Of a DNA stretch of 62,857 bases, positions 1-9,100 are shown in pieces. A model generated the notes under the pieces. That model did no database searches. It saw nothing but the letters and a program-made list of their open reading frames with translations, and had not been told where the DNA came from. Positions within the stretch are counted from its first letter, which is position 1. The number at the start of each line of letters is the position of its first letter. This DNA is from a virus: positions 1 to 62,857 of the IMG/VR virus record IMGVR_UViG_3300010293_000004. One strand, 5' to 3'. The position numbers and the translations under genes are program-made.

Positions 1-389
1 GTCTCTGCACTACCATCACTTGCTTCGTGGGTTTTCATGTCGTATACAAATTCTTTTGACCAACAACTCATACCACCGTTGCCATACATTAGGCCGTTAA
101 TCGCATTGCGGGCTTTCCATCGTAACGCACAACCTTCTAACCCCGTTAAATCGAGTTGCAAGTTAAAAAACTCTGGGTCTGGTAAGTTATCACCGTCAAT
201 CAATACAAAAAAATCAGTGTCGCTTGCATCTGCTGCTGCTTTGTGGGCTGCATCCGAACCTTTGACTCCGTCTACACGTTTAGCCCACGGAACCATGTTC
301 TGAATTTTAATCCAAAATTCTTCTTTCTTTGGCTCGTCATACGTCAAAAATATGCAATCTAAATCCGCTATATCTACTAAATTAGTCAT
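1..389 (-). CDS. Glycosyltransferase-like protein, 3' part cut by window edge
   Basis: The minus-strand frame is open from an ATG at 389 to the window edge (about 129 residues seen). The start follows a good ribosome site (AAAGGA). The N-terminus reads MTNLVDIADLDCIFLTYDEP. Around residue 70 the run FFVLIDGDN has a hydrophobic beta strand ending in a DxD motif, typical of GT-A-fold glycosyltransferases that bind nucleotide-sugar through a metal ion. Two other glycosyltransferase-like genes lie just upstream in the same direction, so this looks like a sugar-modification cassette acting on phage DNA, virion proteins or host surface glycans. The substrate cannot be read from sequence. The family call is inference from the fold signature. 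Confidence 0.6.
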   Translation of the reverse strand, partial: MTNLVDIADLDCIFLTYDEPKKEEFWIKIQNMVPWAKRVDGVKGSDAAHKAAADASDTDFFVLIDGDNLPDPEFFNLQLDLTGLEGCALRWKARNAINGLMYGNGGMSCWSKEFVYDMKTHEASDGSAE

Positions 390-402
390 TACCCCTATTC
401 CT

Positions 403-786
403 TTAGTCGTTATCCCAATTCCTTACACACCAATAATCAACTGCATCAGAGAAGCAATGATCTTCGTCTAATACAAAAACATTACTATCTTTTATTGTAA
501 CATATTGTGCAGTATCTTTACTAGTCTTTTTCAGAAGCAACGAGGTTGTTGATACCGCTTGTTTCTTTACTATGTTACCGTTCTTAGCATAATAGTTTGG
601 ACAAAATTCCATAGAGTCATATTGATCTTTAGTGACTGTAATATAAACACCAGTTCCGCCGTCTACACTCTTTGATACACACTCGTTAGTATCTATATTG
701 TAAAACACTCGATATTCTATCACCGGCGGAACATAGGTGTAATTGCTTAGTGCTTCAAACAGATTGTCTTGCGAATTGTTGCTCAT
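403..786 (-). CDS. Small unknown protein
   Basis: A 127-residue protein of unknown function. A longer reading from 861 is possible, but the internal ATG at 786 (MSNNSQDNLFEALSNY) is preferred because it reduces overlap with the upstream gene to 32 nt. The middle contains EYRVFYN and later GVYITVTKDQYDSM, a short beta-rich module I associate with small hypothetical proteins of T4-like aquatic phages. There is no signal peptide or membrane segment. It sits between glycosyltransferase-like genes, 13 nt before the partial gene at the window edge, so it is probably co-transcribed with them. No function is assigned. Confidence 0.6.
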   Translation of the reverse strand: MSNNSQDNLFEALSNYTYVPPVIEYRVFYNIDTNECVSKSVDGGTGVYITVTKDQYDSMEFCPNYYAKNGNIVKKQAVSTTSLLLKKTSKDTAQYVTIKDSNVFVLDEDHCFSDAVDYWCVRNWDND

Positions 787-1630
787 ATTTTTCGATAATC
801 TCTGGTGTAATAAACTTTTTATTTTGGTAATGGAATGGGTATTGCTGTCTAGTAAATCCAACGGTTAAGTGCAACTCGTCATCAAGTTGGGCATATAACT
901 TTGTAGTCCAATCTGCATTTGTTTCAAATCCGTTGATTGCCCCTTTCATATGAACAAACGTCGGATAAGAAATCACCGGGTTAATACACTTTTCAACACC
1001 TATCATCGATGCTGCAATAGCATATACTACATCAGTTGTTGGTTCCGGGTCTCTACAGTTATTTAACACTTTTGTTCTGTATAGGTCCCAATTTTCAAAA
1101 ATATGCTGTGCATATAAGAAAAATTTCAAACTGTCTTTCCCGAATCGAAAGTACATAAACCCGTTGTAGACATCAGGCAAAAGATTGTCATCAAATAGTT
1201 TTCGATACGCTCGGTTGTTAGATACATTACCTTCATAATCTAATATTTTCGATGTAAGGCATATCTCGCTGTTCTGCATGCCGGACCACCAATGGTCGAT
1301 ACTTCTGGTAAGCAATATGTCTGACTCAATTTTAATAGTTTCTTTAAACGGTGTTAGGTGCCAAGCTTTCCATTCATTCTTTAATTTCCACGAATCGTGT
1401 GCTGCTAAGTCTTCGGGAATGTCAATAATGTAATCAAACACTTTACGGTGTTTATCAGTTATTTGTTGTTTAGTGTTATAGTCCACTGCTACTGCAAAAC
1501 TGTTTATCTTCTGAGTGCACTTAACACTTAATGCTTGTGCATACGCTAACGTTAGATAATCTGTTGTATCGTTATTTTGGGCAAAGGTAAAATACCCTTT
1601 TTGTTCTTTAAACGAGTCTCTGTTTCTCAT
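755..1630 (-). CDS. Glycosyltransferase-like protein
   Basis: A 291-residue protein. After about 90 residues it carries KIESDILLTRSIDHWW, where the ESD triplet after a hydrophobic strand fits the metal-binding D/ExD position of GT-A glycosyltransferases. A later aromatic stretch (VYNGFMYFRFGKD) resembles the acceptor side of such enzymes. The start ATG overlaps the upstream gene's stop as ATGA (1627-1630), so the two are translationally coupled and likely work in one pathway. Target and sugar donor are unknown. The family assignment is inferred from motif and context. Confidence 0.55.
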   Translation of the reverse strand: MRNRDSFKEQKGYFTFAQNNDTTDYLTLAYAQALSVKCTQKINSFAVAVDYNTKQQITDKHRKVFDYIIDIPEDLAAHDSWKLKNEWKAWHLTPFKETIKIESDILLTRSIDHWWSGMQNSEICLTSKILDYEGNVSNNRAYRKLFDDNLLPDVYNGFMYFRFGKDSLKFFLYAQHIFENWDLYRTKVLNNCRDPEPTTDVVYAIAASMIGVEKCINPVISYPTFVHMKGAINGFETNADWTTKLYAQLDDELHLTVGFTRQQYPFHYQNKKFITPEIIEKYEQQFARQSV

Positions 1631-2427
1631 AATTTAGGAACCACTACTAATTGACTTAAATCGTTTTTATTCATAATGTGTAAGTCAGTGTTTTTTATTT
1701 TACATACCTTATCACCAACTTTGTAAGTTAATGATTCGTCGACTAAGTTAAAATCAACTAATTCAACCGAGGTGTCAACTGTAAAAATAGACCCCAAAAT
1801 AGCAGAATGATTCTTAGTACTGTATCCCGATAATACCTGCAATGCTATACTTAACGAGAAATCGTTACGATACACAGTCTCATTAAAATGATACAACCTT
1901 GCATAGTATGAAAAGTGTTTCTTAATGTGTTGCATCATTCCAAACACACTCTCTGCAAACTTGTTCTTTGTAAAGTACATTACGGTTGCCCATTGCATAG
2001 GAATAGAAATAGGAGATACCCGTTTACACGATTCTAAACGTTTCTGGTTAGTAACGTCAAATGCTTTGTTATAACATGCAAACTCTAAATCGGTATCAAA
2101 CAAGTAACTAAGAGACTTACTACATACAAAATAATCTGCGTCAACCACTAATGTTTGGTCGTATGGTGATAACTTATATGCGTCAAATCGATTAGTGTTT
2201 AGCCATTTTACCACCCGCTGCGAGTTAGTATCTTTAAACGTTCGAGATTGTTCCTCTACATCGGTGAGTTTAATTACTTGGTCAAAGCACGAGAACGACA
2301 CATCTACATTAGTAACTAATGTTACAGGTATACCCAGATGTCTCTTAATCTGGAGGGCCGATGCTGCTGCTATGTCTGTGTAGCAATAGTCGGCATCAAA
2401 CGCAAATATCAACGCACCTTTAGACAT
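1627..2427 (-). CDS. Glycosyltransferase-like protein (GT-A fold, DxD)
   Basis: A 266-residue protein. Residues 1-25 (GALIFAFDADYCYTDIAAAS) look like the first strand and nucleotide-sugar loop of a glycosyltransferase. QTLVVDADYFV near residue 95 gives a clear DxD motif after a hydrophobic strand. LHIMNKNDL near the C-terminus could supply the third metal ligand. It overlaps the preceding gene by 8 nt and the following gene by ATGA, so it belongs to a tight operon. The role is probably transfer of sugar to a phage or host macromolecule, and specificity cannot be deduced. Confidence 0.6.
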   Translation of the reverse strand: MSKGALIFAFDADYCYTDIAAASALQIKRHLGIPVTLVTNVDVSFSCFDQVIKLTDVEEQSRTFKDTNSQRVVKWLNTNRFDAYKLSPYDQTLVVDADYFVCSKSLSYLFDTDLEFACYNKAFDVTNQKRLESCKRVSPISIPMQWATVMYFTKNKFAESVFGMMQHIKKHFSYYARLYHFNETVYRNDFSLSIALQVLSGYSTKNHSAILGSIFTVDTSVELVDFNLVDESLTYKVGDKVCKIKNTDLHIMNKNDLSQLVVVPKL

Positions 2428-2740
2428 TCAACAATTTTCGAACTTTCTTGTATTCTTCGAATTCTACATACCATGCATTCATTGCAACTTGATAGGCTTC
2501 TCTTAATGCGGTTAACAAACTTTTTCGGTCTACTTCAATTGGGTTATCGTGCAAATCTGCCAAAAATATCTGGTCTACTTCCCAACAATTTAAAAATGAT
2601 ATTAGCTCAGGCGATGCTTTAAAAACGCCGCCGTTATGGGTAACACAAAGGTGCTGTTCAGTGCGTTCTCTCATAGCTAACCTATGAGTTGCGTGATCAA
2701 AGCGAGCATTTGCTAACTCAACATAATCTACTATGCTCAT
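2420..2740 (-). CDS. Conserved small phage protein, unknown function
   Basis: A 106-residue acidic/aromatic protein starting MSIVDYVELANARFDHATHR and ending in a charged helix (EFEEYKKVRKLLNV). The core has FLNCWEVDQIFLADLHDNPI, then an AL..AYQ.AMNAWY helix. I recognise this pattern as a small unknown protein of T4-like aquatic phages but know no function. It opens the glycosyltransferase operon and overlaps the next gene by 8 nt. A bidirectional terminator separates it from the fibre gene upstream. Confidence 0.6.
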   Translation of the reverse strand: MSIVDYVELANARFDHATHRLAMRERTEQHLCVTHNGGVFKASPELISFLNCWEVDQIFLADLHDNPIEVDRKSLLTALREAYQVAMNAWYVEFEEYKKVRKLLNV

Positions 2741-2780
2741 ATAGACTCCTTAAAATTTAATTATATAGAATAAAAAGATA

Positions 2781-2808
2781 AAAATAAAGGCCTTCCGGCC
2801 TTTATTTT
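2781..2808 (-). terminator. Intrinsic terminator after fibre gene
   Basis: A 12-bp perfect stem (AAAATAAAGGCC with its complement) and a 4-nt loop. In the minus direction it is followed by T-rich sequence, about 30 nt after the stop of the 2838-3800 gene. A- and T-tracts on both sides could make it work both ways. Confidence 0.85.
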
Positions 2809-2837
2809 ATGTGTATTGCTTGTTTTGGTTAAACTGA

Positions 2838-3800
2838 TTAGCTTGATACTACGCTGCCACCAGTAGATGGTGTGCCCCATGTTGCTGAACCAATGTGTGT
2901 TGTTGGTGGTGCACTTAAAACCAACGACGTTGTAGCGGTGCCGTCTGCTGTTTGTTGGAAAGTATTTGCATAATCGTTTTCCCAATATGTTTCAAATGTT
3001 AACACTGGGGAACCACCGTTTTCTGCGGTCCCAGACCACTTAACATCAACTTGAATGTAATTAATGGTGTATGGTGCTGTATCAGCATACATTCTAGCAT
3101 GAGTTGTTGCAGTTGTTGACAGATTCCAATAACCACCGTTGCCTGCGTTACGAATAACGTTGTATGCTGGTGCTCCTGAACCTGGGGTGCCTGTGGTATT
3201 TAAGTAGCCAAATGTAATAGTACCCATCTTAGTACATAAGTCAGTCCACTCGCTGTTGCGTGTTGTAGCTGAACCGCCGCTACGTGAGAATGTTAACTTA
3301 ACCTTGCCGCCTGCATTAAAGAAGTAACGGGCTGCGTTGCCGCTTGCAAAAGTAACAGTCTGGGTGAATAATAAACGACGGTGTCCGCTGCCGCCCCAAG
3401 CTGCTGTAAATTGTGTGTTTAGTGCTGACCCGTCTGTTGTTGAAGCAACTGATCCAGCACCGTTAAATGCGTTAGTAACTCCAGTCTGGATGCTATTGTA
3501 GTAAGTAATTAAGTTACCAGCGGTCACGCTTGACGGAGTAATTACTGATCCACCTTGGTGTGCTAACGCATTGTTAACCCCTTGGATCATACCAGTCCAT
3601 TGTGCTGCTGTTACTATTGACCCGGCAGTTACTTGTGTAAAGTTGCTTGTTGATGCGCCGTAACCATATCTACCAGTACCAACACCCCAAACTGCTGCTA
3701 GGTTTGCTGGGGTAGTAACATATGTACCGCCTGTGGGTGTGCCCCATGCTAACGTGTTGTAGTCAGCATCGTCGATTAAACCGCCTTGTGAGTAAGCCAT
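2838..3800 (-). CDS. Tail fibre / virion structural protein
   Basis: A 320-residue Gly/Ser/Thr/Ala-rich protein with no membrane segment. It begins MAYSQGGLIDDADYNTLAWG and ends in WGTPSTGGSVVSS; the WGTP-(S)TGG motif occurs near both the N- and the C-terminus. Composition and pattern match short fibre or virion surface proteins at the distal end of baseplate-fibre clusters in T4-like aquatic phages. A TATAAATA late promoter lies 22-29 nt upstream and a strong terminator follows, so it can be expressed as its own late unit. The exact place in the virion is unknown. Confidence 0.6.
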   Translation of the reverse strand: MAYSQGGLIDDADYNTLAWGTPTGGTYVTTPANLAAVWGVGTGRYGYGASTSNFTQVTAGSIVTAAQWTGMIQGVNNALAHQGGSVITPSSVTAGNLITYYNSIQTGVTNAFNGAGSVASTTDGSALNTQFTAAWGGSGHRRLLFTQTVTFASGNAARYFFNAGGKVKLTFSRSGGSATTRNSEWTDLCTKMGTITFGYLNTTGTPGSGAPAYNVIRNAGNGGYWNLSTTATTHARMYADTAPYTINYIQVDVKWSGTAENGGSPVLTFETYWENDYANTFQQTADGTATTSLVLSAPPTTHIGSATWGTPSTGGSVVSS

Positions 3801-3821
3801 AATGTTTTCCTTTATTTCTGT

Positions 3822-3829
3822 TATTTATA
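3822..3829 (-). promoter_or_regulatory. T4-type late promoter
   Basis: Exact TATAAATA on the minus strand. If initiation is at the T4 distance, the start is near 3816, giving a 16-nt leader before the ATG at 3800. Confidence 0.75.
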
Positions 3830-3851
3830 TTGTGATGAAGTAGTTATTAAA

Positions 3852-5333
3852 TTATGTATTAAGTTTAACAACTGCTTCTACTGTACCTTCGCTTGATGAT
3901 TCTTTCGATTGTAATGCACGACCAATTACATTAAACGGAGTGATTTCATCTTTAGTTGCTGCTCTTGCTAATCCGTTACCTGCACTAACTAAACGGTCGC
4001 CTTTACGGACTATACCAATAACACGAACCGGAACACGGCCTTGAACTGCAATCGGTGGGTGGGTTTCGTTATTACCTGCACCAGCATTCATTAAGTATGC
4101 TGCATTTGTACTAACTACACCAAACACATTATCGCTCATTGCTTCTGCAACTGCGGTGATTTCCTTAGTACCGCCTAACTCAACAACTGTTCCTGGAACA
4201 TACGTAGCATCAGCTTCAAAGCGTTCTGCTAAGTCAGCGTATTGTGCTGTAACCGCAGTACCGTTGAATGTAGTAGCATACATTGTGTTAAAGCGTGTTG
4301 AAGCTGAACCAAAATTGTAAGTATTGTTAGCGCCTGGAACGAGGTTGCCAGTAATGGTGTTTGAACCATCACGTGCTAATGCTGTGCTTCCTACACCAGT
4401 AAGCTGACTGTCGACATAATGTTTAGTTGCAATACCTAGCGCAGTTGTGGGGCTCCCTACAACCGTTAATAACCCAGTAGTGCCAGCTATGCCTAATGCT
4501 TGGGTTGCTACTCCGCCAACGTTAACAAAGAATCGCAGGTCTTTTCCTAAGTCATTGCTTATTAGATTAACAGAGTTAGATCCAACATTAACAGTAAAAT
4601 TATTACTTGTGCCAACTGTTAGACCTGTGCTATTTGATATAGTTACTGGTTGCGTAAAAGTAGTTGCAACATTCGATCTTACATATTCATTCGCTGCAAA
4701 GCCGCCTAACGAAAGAGCGTTTTCTGACGCACCATAATATGCTAATGCTGGCGAAATAGTTGCTAAATTAAAGCCTGGCTTCAGAACTGTGAACCCCGGT
4801 AAACCGTTAACTTGAAATGCTACGTCTTTACTTAAAACTGCTACTAATACGTTAGCAATAAAGAACTTAACAATAACATGGCTAAGACCGTCGTTTGCTC
4901 CAGTAACAACATCCGCAACCGGTCCCGATTGCCCTTGTGTTGCAGTATAAGCTGGACCAACAACTACCCAAGTTGAGCCAGAATAAATTTTTAACTGGCC
5001 ATTTGCGGTGTCCCACCATAAATCACCGGTGATACCACTGGATGGTGCTGCTGCTGAAGACGTAGAGCTACTAACAGTTTTCCATGTTGTGCCGCTATAA
5101 ACCTTAAGTAGTTTTCCTGTGCTATCCCACCAAACTTGACCTTCAAGTGGATTAGCTGGTGAGGTTGAGCTAGAGAAATTTTCTAATAAATGAACGAAGT
5201 TCTCGTTTAGAAACTCTCCGTAACCAGCAAAGTTTTTACCAATTAAAACTAAGCTAGTATATGTAGTATCTGTTGTTCCATCAGCAACGGTAACTAAATT
5301 TTGACCGTTTGACCGAGTAATGTTATATGCCAT
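3852..5333 (-). CDS. Tail fibre protein with YADLAE-type C-terminal domain
   Basis: A 493-residue fibre-like protein. Residues about 60-125 hold two related modules, GQVWWDSTGKLLKVYSGTTW and GDLWWDTANGQLKIYSGSTW, a repeat common in phage fibres. The C-terminal third starts near QYADLAERFEAD and continues with PGTVVELGG and a compact beta domain. This resembles C-terminal fibre domains of the peptidase G2/intramolecular chaperone type, but I cannot confirm self-cleavage. A CATAAATA late promoter variant (5356-5363) lies upstream. It lies in the fibre cluster after the giant baseplate gene. Fibre identity is likely; receptor binding is inference. Confidence 0.65.
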   Translation of the reverse strand: MAYNITRSNGQNLVTVADGTTDTTYTSLVLIGKNFAGYGEFLNENFVHLLENFSSSTSPANPLEGQVWWDSTGKLLKVYSGTTWKTVSSSTSSAAAPSSGITGDLWWDTANGQLKIYSGSTWVVVGPAYTATQGQSGPVADVVTGANDGLSHVIVKFFIANVLVAVLSKDVAFQVNGLPGFTVLKPGFNLATISPALAYYGASENALSLGGFAANEYVRSNVATTFTQPVTISNSTGLTVGTSNNFTVNVGSNSVNLISNDLGKDLRFFVNVGGVATQALGIAGTTGLLTVVGSPTTALGIATKHYVDSQLTGVGSTALARDGSNTITGNLVPGANNTYNFGSASTRFNTMYATTFNGTAVTAQYADLAERFEADATYVPGTVVELGGTKEITAVAEAMSDNVFGVVSTNAAYLMNAGAGNNETHPPIAVQGRVPVRVIGIVRKGDRLVSAGNGLARAATKDEITPFNVIGRALQSKESSSEGTVEAVVKLNT

Positions 5334-5355
5334 GTAAAGACTCCGAATTTAAAAT

Positions 5356-5363
5356 TATTTATG
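5356..5363 (-). promoter_or_regulatory. Late promoter variant
   Basis: CATAAATA on the minus strand, predicted start near 5350, 17 nt before the ATG at 5333. Confidence 0.55.
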
Positions 5364-5391
5364 CAACTTCATAATATAAGTGTTTTTCCTG

Positions 5392-6003
5392 CTATTTCTG
5401 TAAGGTTAAATTAGTTAACGACTGGATTCGAATAGTGTAATCAATTTGAATCAATCGATTTAAAGATTTTTGTACTGGATGGAACACAACGTGAGTTAAT
5501 AGTTTACCGGTACCTACGCCGTCCGAAGACCACCCTTTAATGCCCAACTCATCAAACACATACGATCCGTCTAAGTTTTGGCTGTTGTCAAATGCTGCTT
5601 GTCCAGCTGGCTCACCGTAATCTAACAAACAACTAATTAGCACGTCAGAAAACACTTCCCCTGGCACATGACGTACTTCGATTTTGTTGCGAAGTATATC
5701 TTGGTTAAATGTGCTAGTGTTATCAACAATCTTAAAATAAGTAGGATTGTAAAGTTCTGCGTTCTGCGTATTTGTATTAGTAGGAAGATAGTTAATCACC
5801 CCGGTCGGGTCAACGTTTGTACCACCGTTCCCAAAATGCATCTCATATGCGTACCCTGTTCCTTTATTAGCAAAATTGTATGCTAATGCTTCTGAAATAT
5901 TTTCGTAATGAATAGCATTGTCTTTATCGACTAAAATTTCTCCCGACTCAGGATCAGATATTGTAATATGCCCAACTACACTAAACGCTGCGATTGATTT
6001 CAT
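5392..6003 (-). CDS. Virion structural protein, UAG-terminated
   Basis: A 203-residue protein. The N-terminus contains VVGHITISDPESGEILVDKDN, and this segment is related to the whole C-terminal half of the tiny protein encoded just upstream. No catalytic motifs or membrane segments are seen. Its position between giant baseplate and fibre genes points to a baseplate or fibre-attachment role. It overlaps the upstream stop as TAATG. It is one of only three genes here ending in UAG. Suppression would add X-QEKHLYYEVA before a TAA at 5359-5361, but a short open run like that is expected often by chance. Confidence 0.65.
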   Translation of the reverse strand: MKSIAAFSVVGHITISDPESGEILVDKDNAIHYENISEALAYNFANKGTGYAYEMHFGNGGTNVDPTGVINYLPTNTNTQNAELYNPTYFKIVDNTSTFNQDILRNKIEVRHVPGEVFSDVLISCLLDYGEPAGQAAFDNSQNLDGSYVFDELGIKGWSSDGVGTGKLLTHVVFHPVQKSLNRLIQIDYTIRIQSLTNLTLQK

Positions 6004-6146
6004 TATGCTCTTCCTGCAAAAAATACTTCTTCTGTTTCTGGATCAAATATCTTAACATGAGCTTGCACAAAAATGCCGGACGATTCGTCAGGTTTCTTTT
6101 CTTGTGACTTAACCTCTTCGTTATTAACTTCTTGCTTTGTTTCCAT
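6003..6146 (-). CDS. Tiny structural-type protein related to its downstream neighbour
   Basis: A 47-residue reading from the ATG at 6146 (METKQEVNNEEVKSQEKKP). A longer 66-aa reading would start inside the giant gene and is less likely. An acidic/lysine-rich disordered N-terminus is followed by VQAHVKIFDPETEEVFFAGR, which aligns by eye with the N-terminal segment of the next gene (VVGHITISDPESGEILVDKD). It looks like a minimal paralogue of that domain. The stop overlaps the next start (TAATG), so translation is coupled. A GATAAATA motif (6152-6159) would place transcription start at or next to the ATG. Confidence 0.6.
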   Translation of the reverse strand: METKQEVNNEEVKSQEKKPDESSGIFVQAHVKIFDPETEEVFFAGRA

Positions 6147-6151
6147 TATGT

Positions 6152-6159
6152 TATTTATC
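6152..6159 (-). promoter_or_regulatory. Late promoter variant, possible leaderless start
   Basis: GATAAATA on the minus strand. At the T4 late spacing, initiation falls at about 6146, the first base of the ATG. Confidence 0.5.
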
Positions 6160-6165
6160 ATACTT

Positions 6166-9100
6166 TTAACCTGGATCATAACTATCAAAAGGCACTTCGT
6201 CAAACATTTTTTCTGAGAATCTATCAGTTAACATATCTGGATTTACCCAAATAACGTCGTCAGATGGTAACCAAGGTACATAACTCGGGCTTGCTTTAAT
6301 AAACATAGCCTGTGGTTGAGAACTAAAATCTAAACCTTGACCGTCAACTACATAACCGATCTGTGACGGATTTAACCAGGTGTTAACATCTGGATTTTCT
6401 GGAATCCGTTGCTCAATTGATCCATCCGATACAATACTATAATATGGGTGCACTGTTGGAGCACCAGTTCCACTAACTGCACGACGAATTTGCTTTAGTA
6501 CGTTCCGTAATCGATCAATTTCGTAGTAAGTAATCTTTTCACCGTTAATAAAAACTACTCCCGGGTTCAAATTCTCTTTGCTCGGCTCTGGTAACATCGA
6601 AGTGTTAGACACTACAATTTCCGAGTCAGTAATGTGCAACGGTTCAGCAAGGTTAACAGTATGCGCCTCAGAAATACGATAATATTCTCGATTATCACTC
6701 ACATCAGGAACCATAAACACCTCAATTAATGCACCGTCCTCTGGAGCACTATTAAACAATACTTTTCCGTTAAAGAACAAGAATTCTGAATTATCTAAAA
6801 CAGTTATGTCGTTTGATGAGGTAATCTTAATAACCTCAAGTTCATTAAAGATAACATATGTATCTCTTGACCCATCGCCCACAAATCGGTATGATGTTAT
6901 ATATGTCTTAGGCATAGTGTTTTGATAAACTGAGAATTCAACAATTTCGTCATCACCTAACACATTGTCAAAAATTATTCGTCCTGGTTCAAGTCTTAAA
7001 CCGATAGTGTACTCAGTATTACCAAACGAAACATCATCCGACGTTAATACTAAGTCAAAATGCTCGCCGACATCCGGAACTGTTAAGTCAAGAGACGTAG
7101 TTGCCCACAAACCATTCTCTGTGTTTTGAACCTTCTTCTTTAGTAACCTAATACTGTAAGAGAAGCCGTTGCCATAGATTAACGGGAATTCTTGCTGTAA
7201 TCCGTCACCGGTAAATGTACACTTAGGTGTGTTTACTCTAGCCGACATACTATGGAAAATACGGTATCCCAATGTATAGTCGTGGTTTGTGAGGGTAAAC
7301 ACTCTCATCTCTAATGTGTCAAACACTATACCTGGGACTAATTCTTCAGGGGCATGACTGTGGTACTTATCAACAAAGTGGTTACCTGACAACGTCACGT
7401 CTTCTGGGCGAACACCCAATGCGCTATCTTCTAAGTTACTTCTAATAATAGTGTCGATGTTAGTGTTTACAGTATCTTGCGGATAACCAGTATCAACTCC
7501 GTCGCTGAATGGTAAGCCTAACACATTGTTTCCAGGAAACTCAATACCATAGAATAACTGTGCTAGATCTTTTCCAGGCATTCCAATTTTTGGATTATAA
7601 TATGCCATAACTCGATCGTTAGCATTAGTAAACTCAGATGGATTAATCAATCTAAACTTAGTATAGTCAAAGTATGTAGTTGGAGAAACTGCATGTTCTG
7701 CAATATATGCACCACCGTTAAACGAAACAATTGACCCAACATCATAACTAGAATTCTTATCCCAATCAGTTATTTCTGATGAGTATGTAATTCTATCAAA
7801 CTTAATAGTCGATGATATAGATCTGATTTTGTTGTTAGAAAGCATAGCATATGCTTTTCCGCCAACCCCGTTACCATTGATTATAACTTGAGGAATTGAT
7901 GTATATCCGTATCCTGGATCTTCAACAAGAATTTGTGTTATTGCCCCAGTGTAGTAATCAATGAGTGCTCGGGCTTTCGCTCCAATTCCGTTGCCGCCAA
8001 CTAAAGTCACTGTTGGTTCAATGGTATATCCAACTCCTTGATTTTGTATTACAATCTCACCAATGGTACTAGTGTAATTCTCTCTCCAAAACTTGTACTC
8101 GTCCCTCTTGATAATTTCTTCGTCCCTTGCATGTTCGAAGTTCGGGCTTCGATAAGTTTTAAGGTCTTCGTCGTAGTACGGCGGTAAATCGAAATCTGAA
8201 GTCTCAAGAACCGCATCGTCTAATGCTTCGTAGTTAAGTAAGTATTCTCTAATTTTTGTCCGATATGGCTTAACTTCATTGATGTAATCCCGATAATATT
8301 CCTGGTTATCTTTGATGTAGTTAGGAAATTCCTCTAACTTTCGTAATTTGTGAATGATCGAAATAAAGCTAGTTTTAAACAACCAGTCATTGTCTCGATT
8401 TTCTGCCAGCGAATAATTCATTAATGAGAAAAATAGTTTATTAAACTCGACCGACAAGTTCCTAACGAAAATATGATCTCGTATAGTTTCGAAAATGCAT
8501 CTAAATTCTTTCGACACATCAAGGTCAAATCTTCCGCTATCAAAGAAGTCCGAACTGAAACCAAAAGGATCTGGTGCGCCGCTAAATAAACTAGACGACA
8601 GCTCGATTGTTCCGTTTTGTAGTACTTTCAATTCCTTAGACAAGTTACTGGATATTCCATAAACCATAAACTGCCCTTGACCGTTGTTATTAACTCGTAC
8701 TAAGTCACCAGCTTTTAAGTGTAGTTTATACATGTCTTTTTCTAAGTCAACTGTATATGTTGGCATCAAAGTGACATTAAACCCTTCTTTAACCCAATCT
8801 ACAAACTTCCACATTTTAGATGTATCATAACTCTGGATCTGATCTAAGACTAACGAAGGGACAAATTCTGTGCCGTTCCATACTACTGTCACTTTATAGA
8901 TAGTCCACAAGTTGTCGAACTCGTAATCTCGTTCGACTAAAATTTTATATTCTTGTGGGGTTTCTGTGTCGAACGTGTAATTACCAAACTTATCTGCGCC
9001 GAAACCAACAAATAGCCCAGAATGTGGAAGATTGTACTTATTAATGTACTCTAATTCGTCTCGATCTGCAACTTTAAGGTTCCATACCTCGTCTCGTTCG

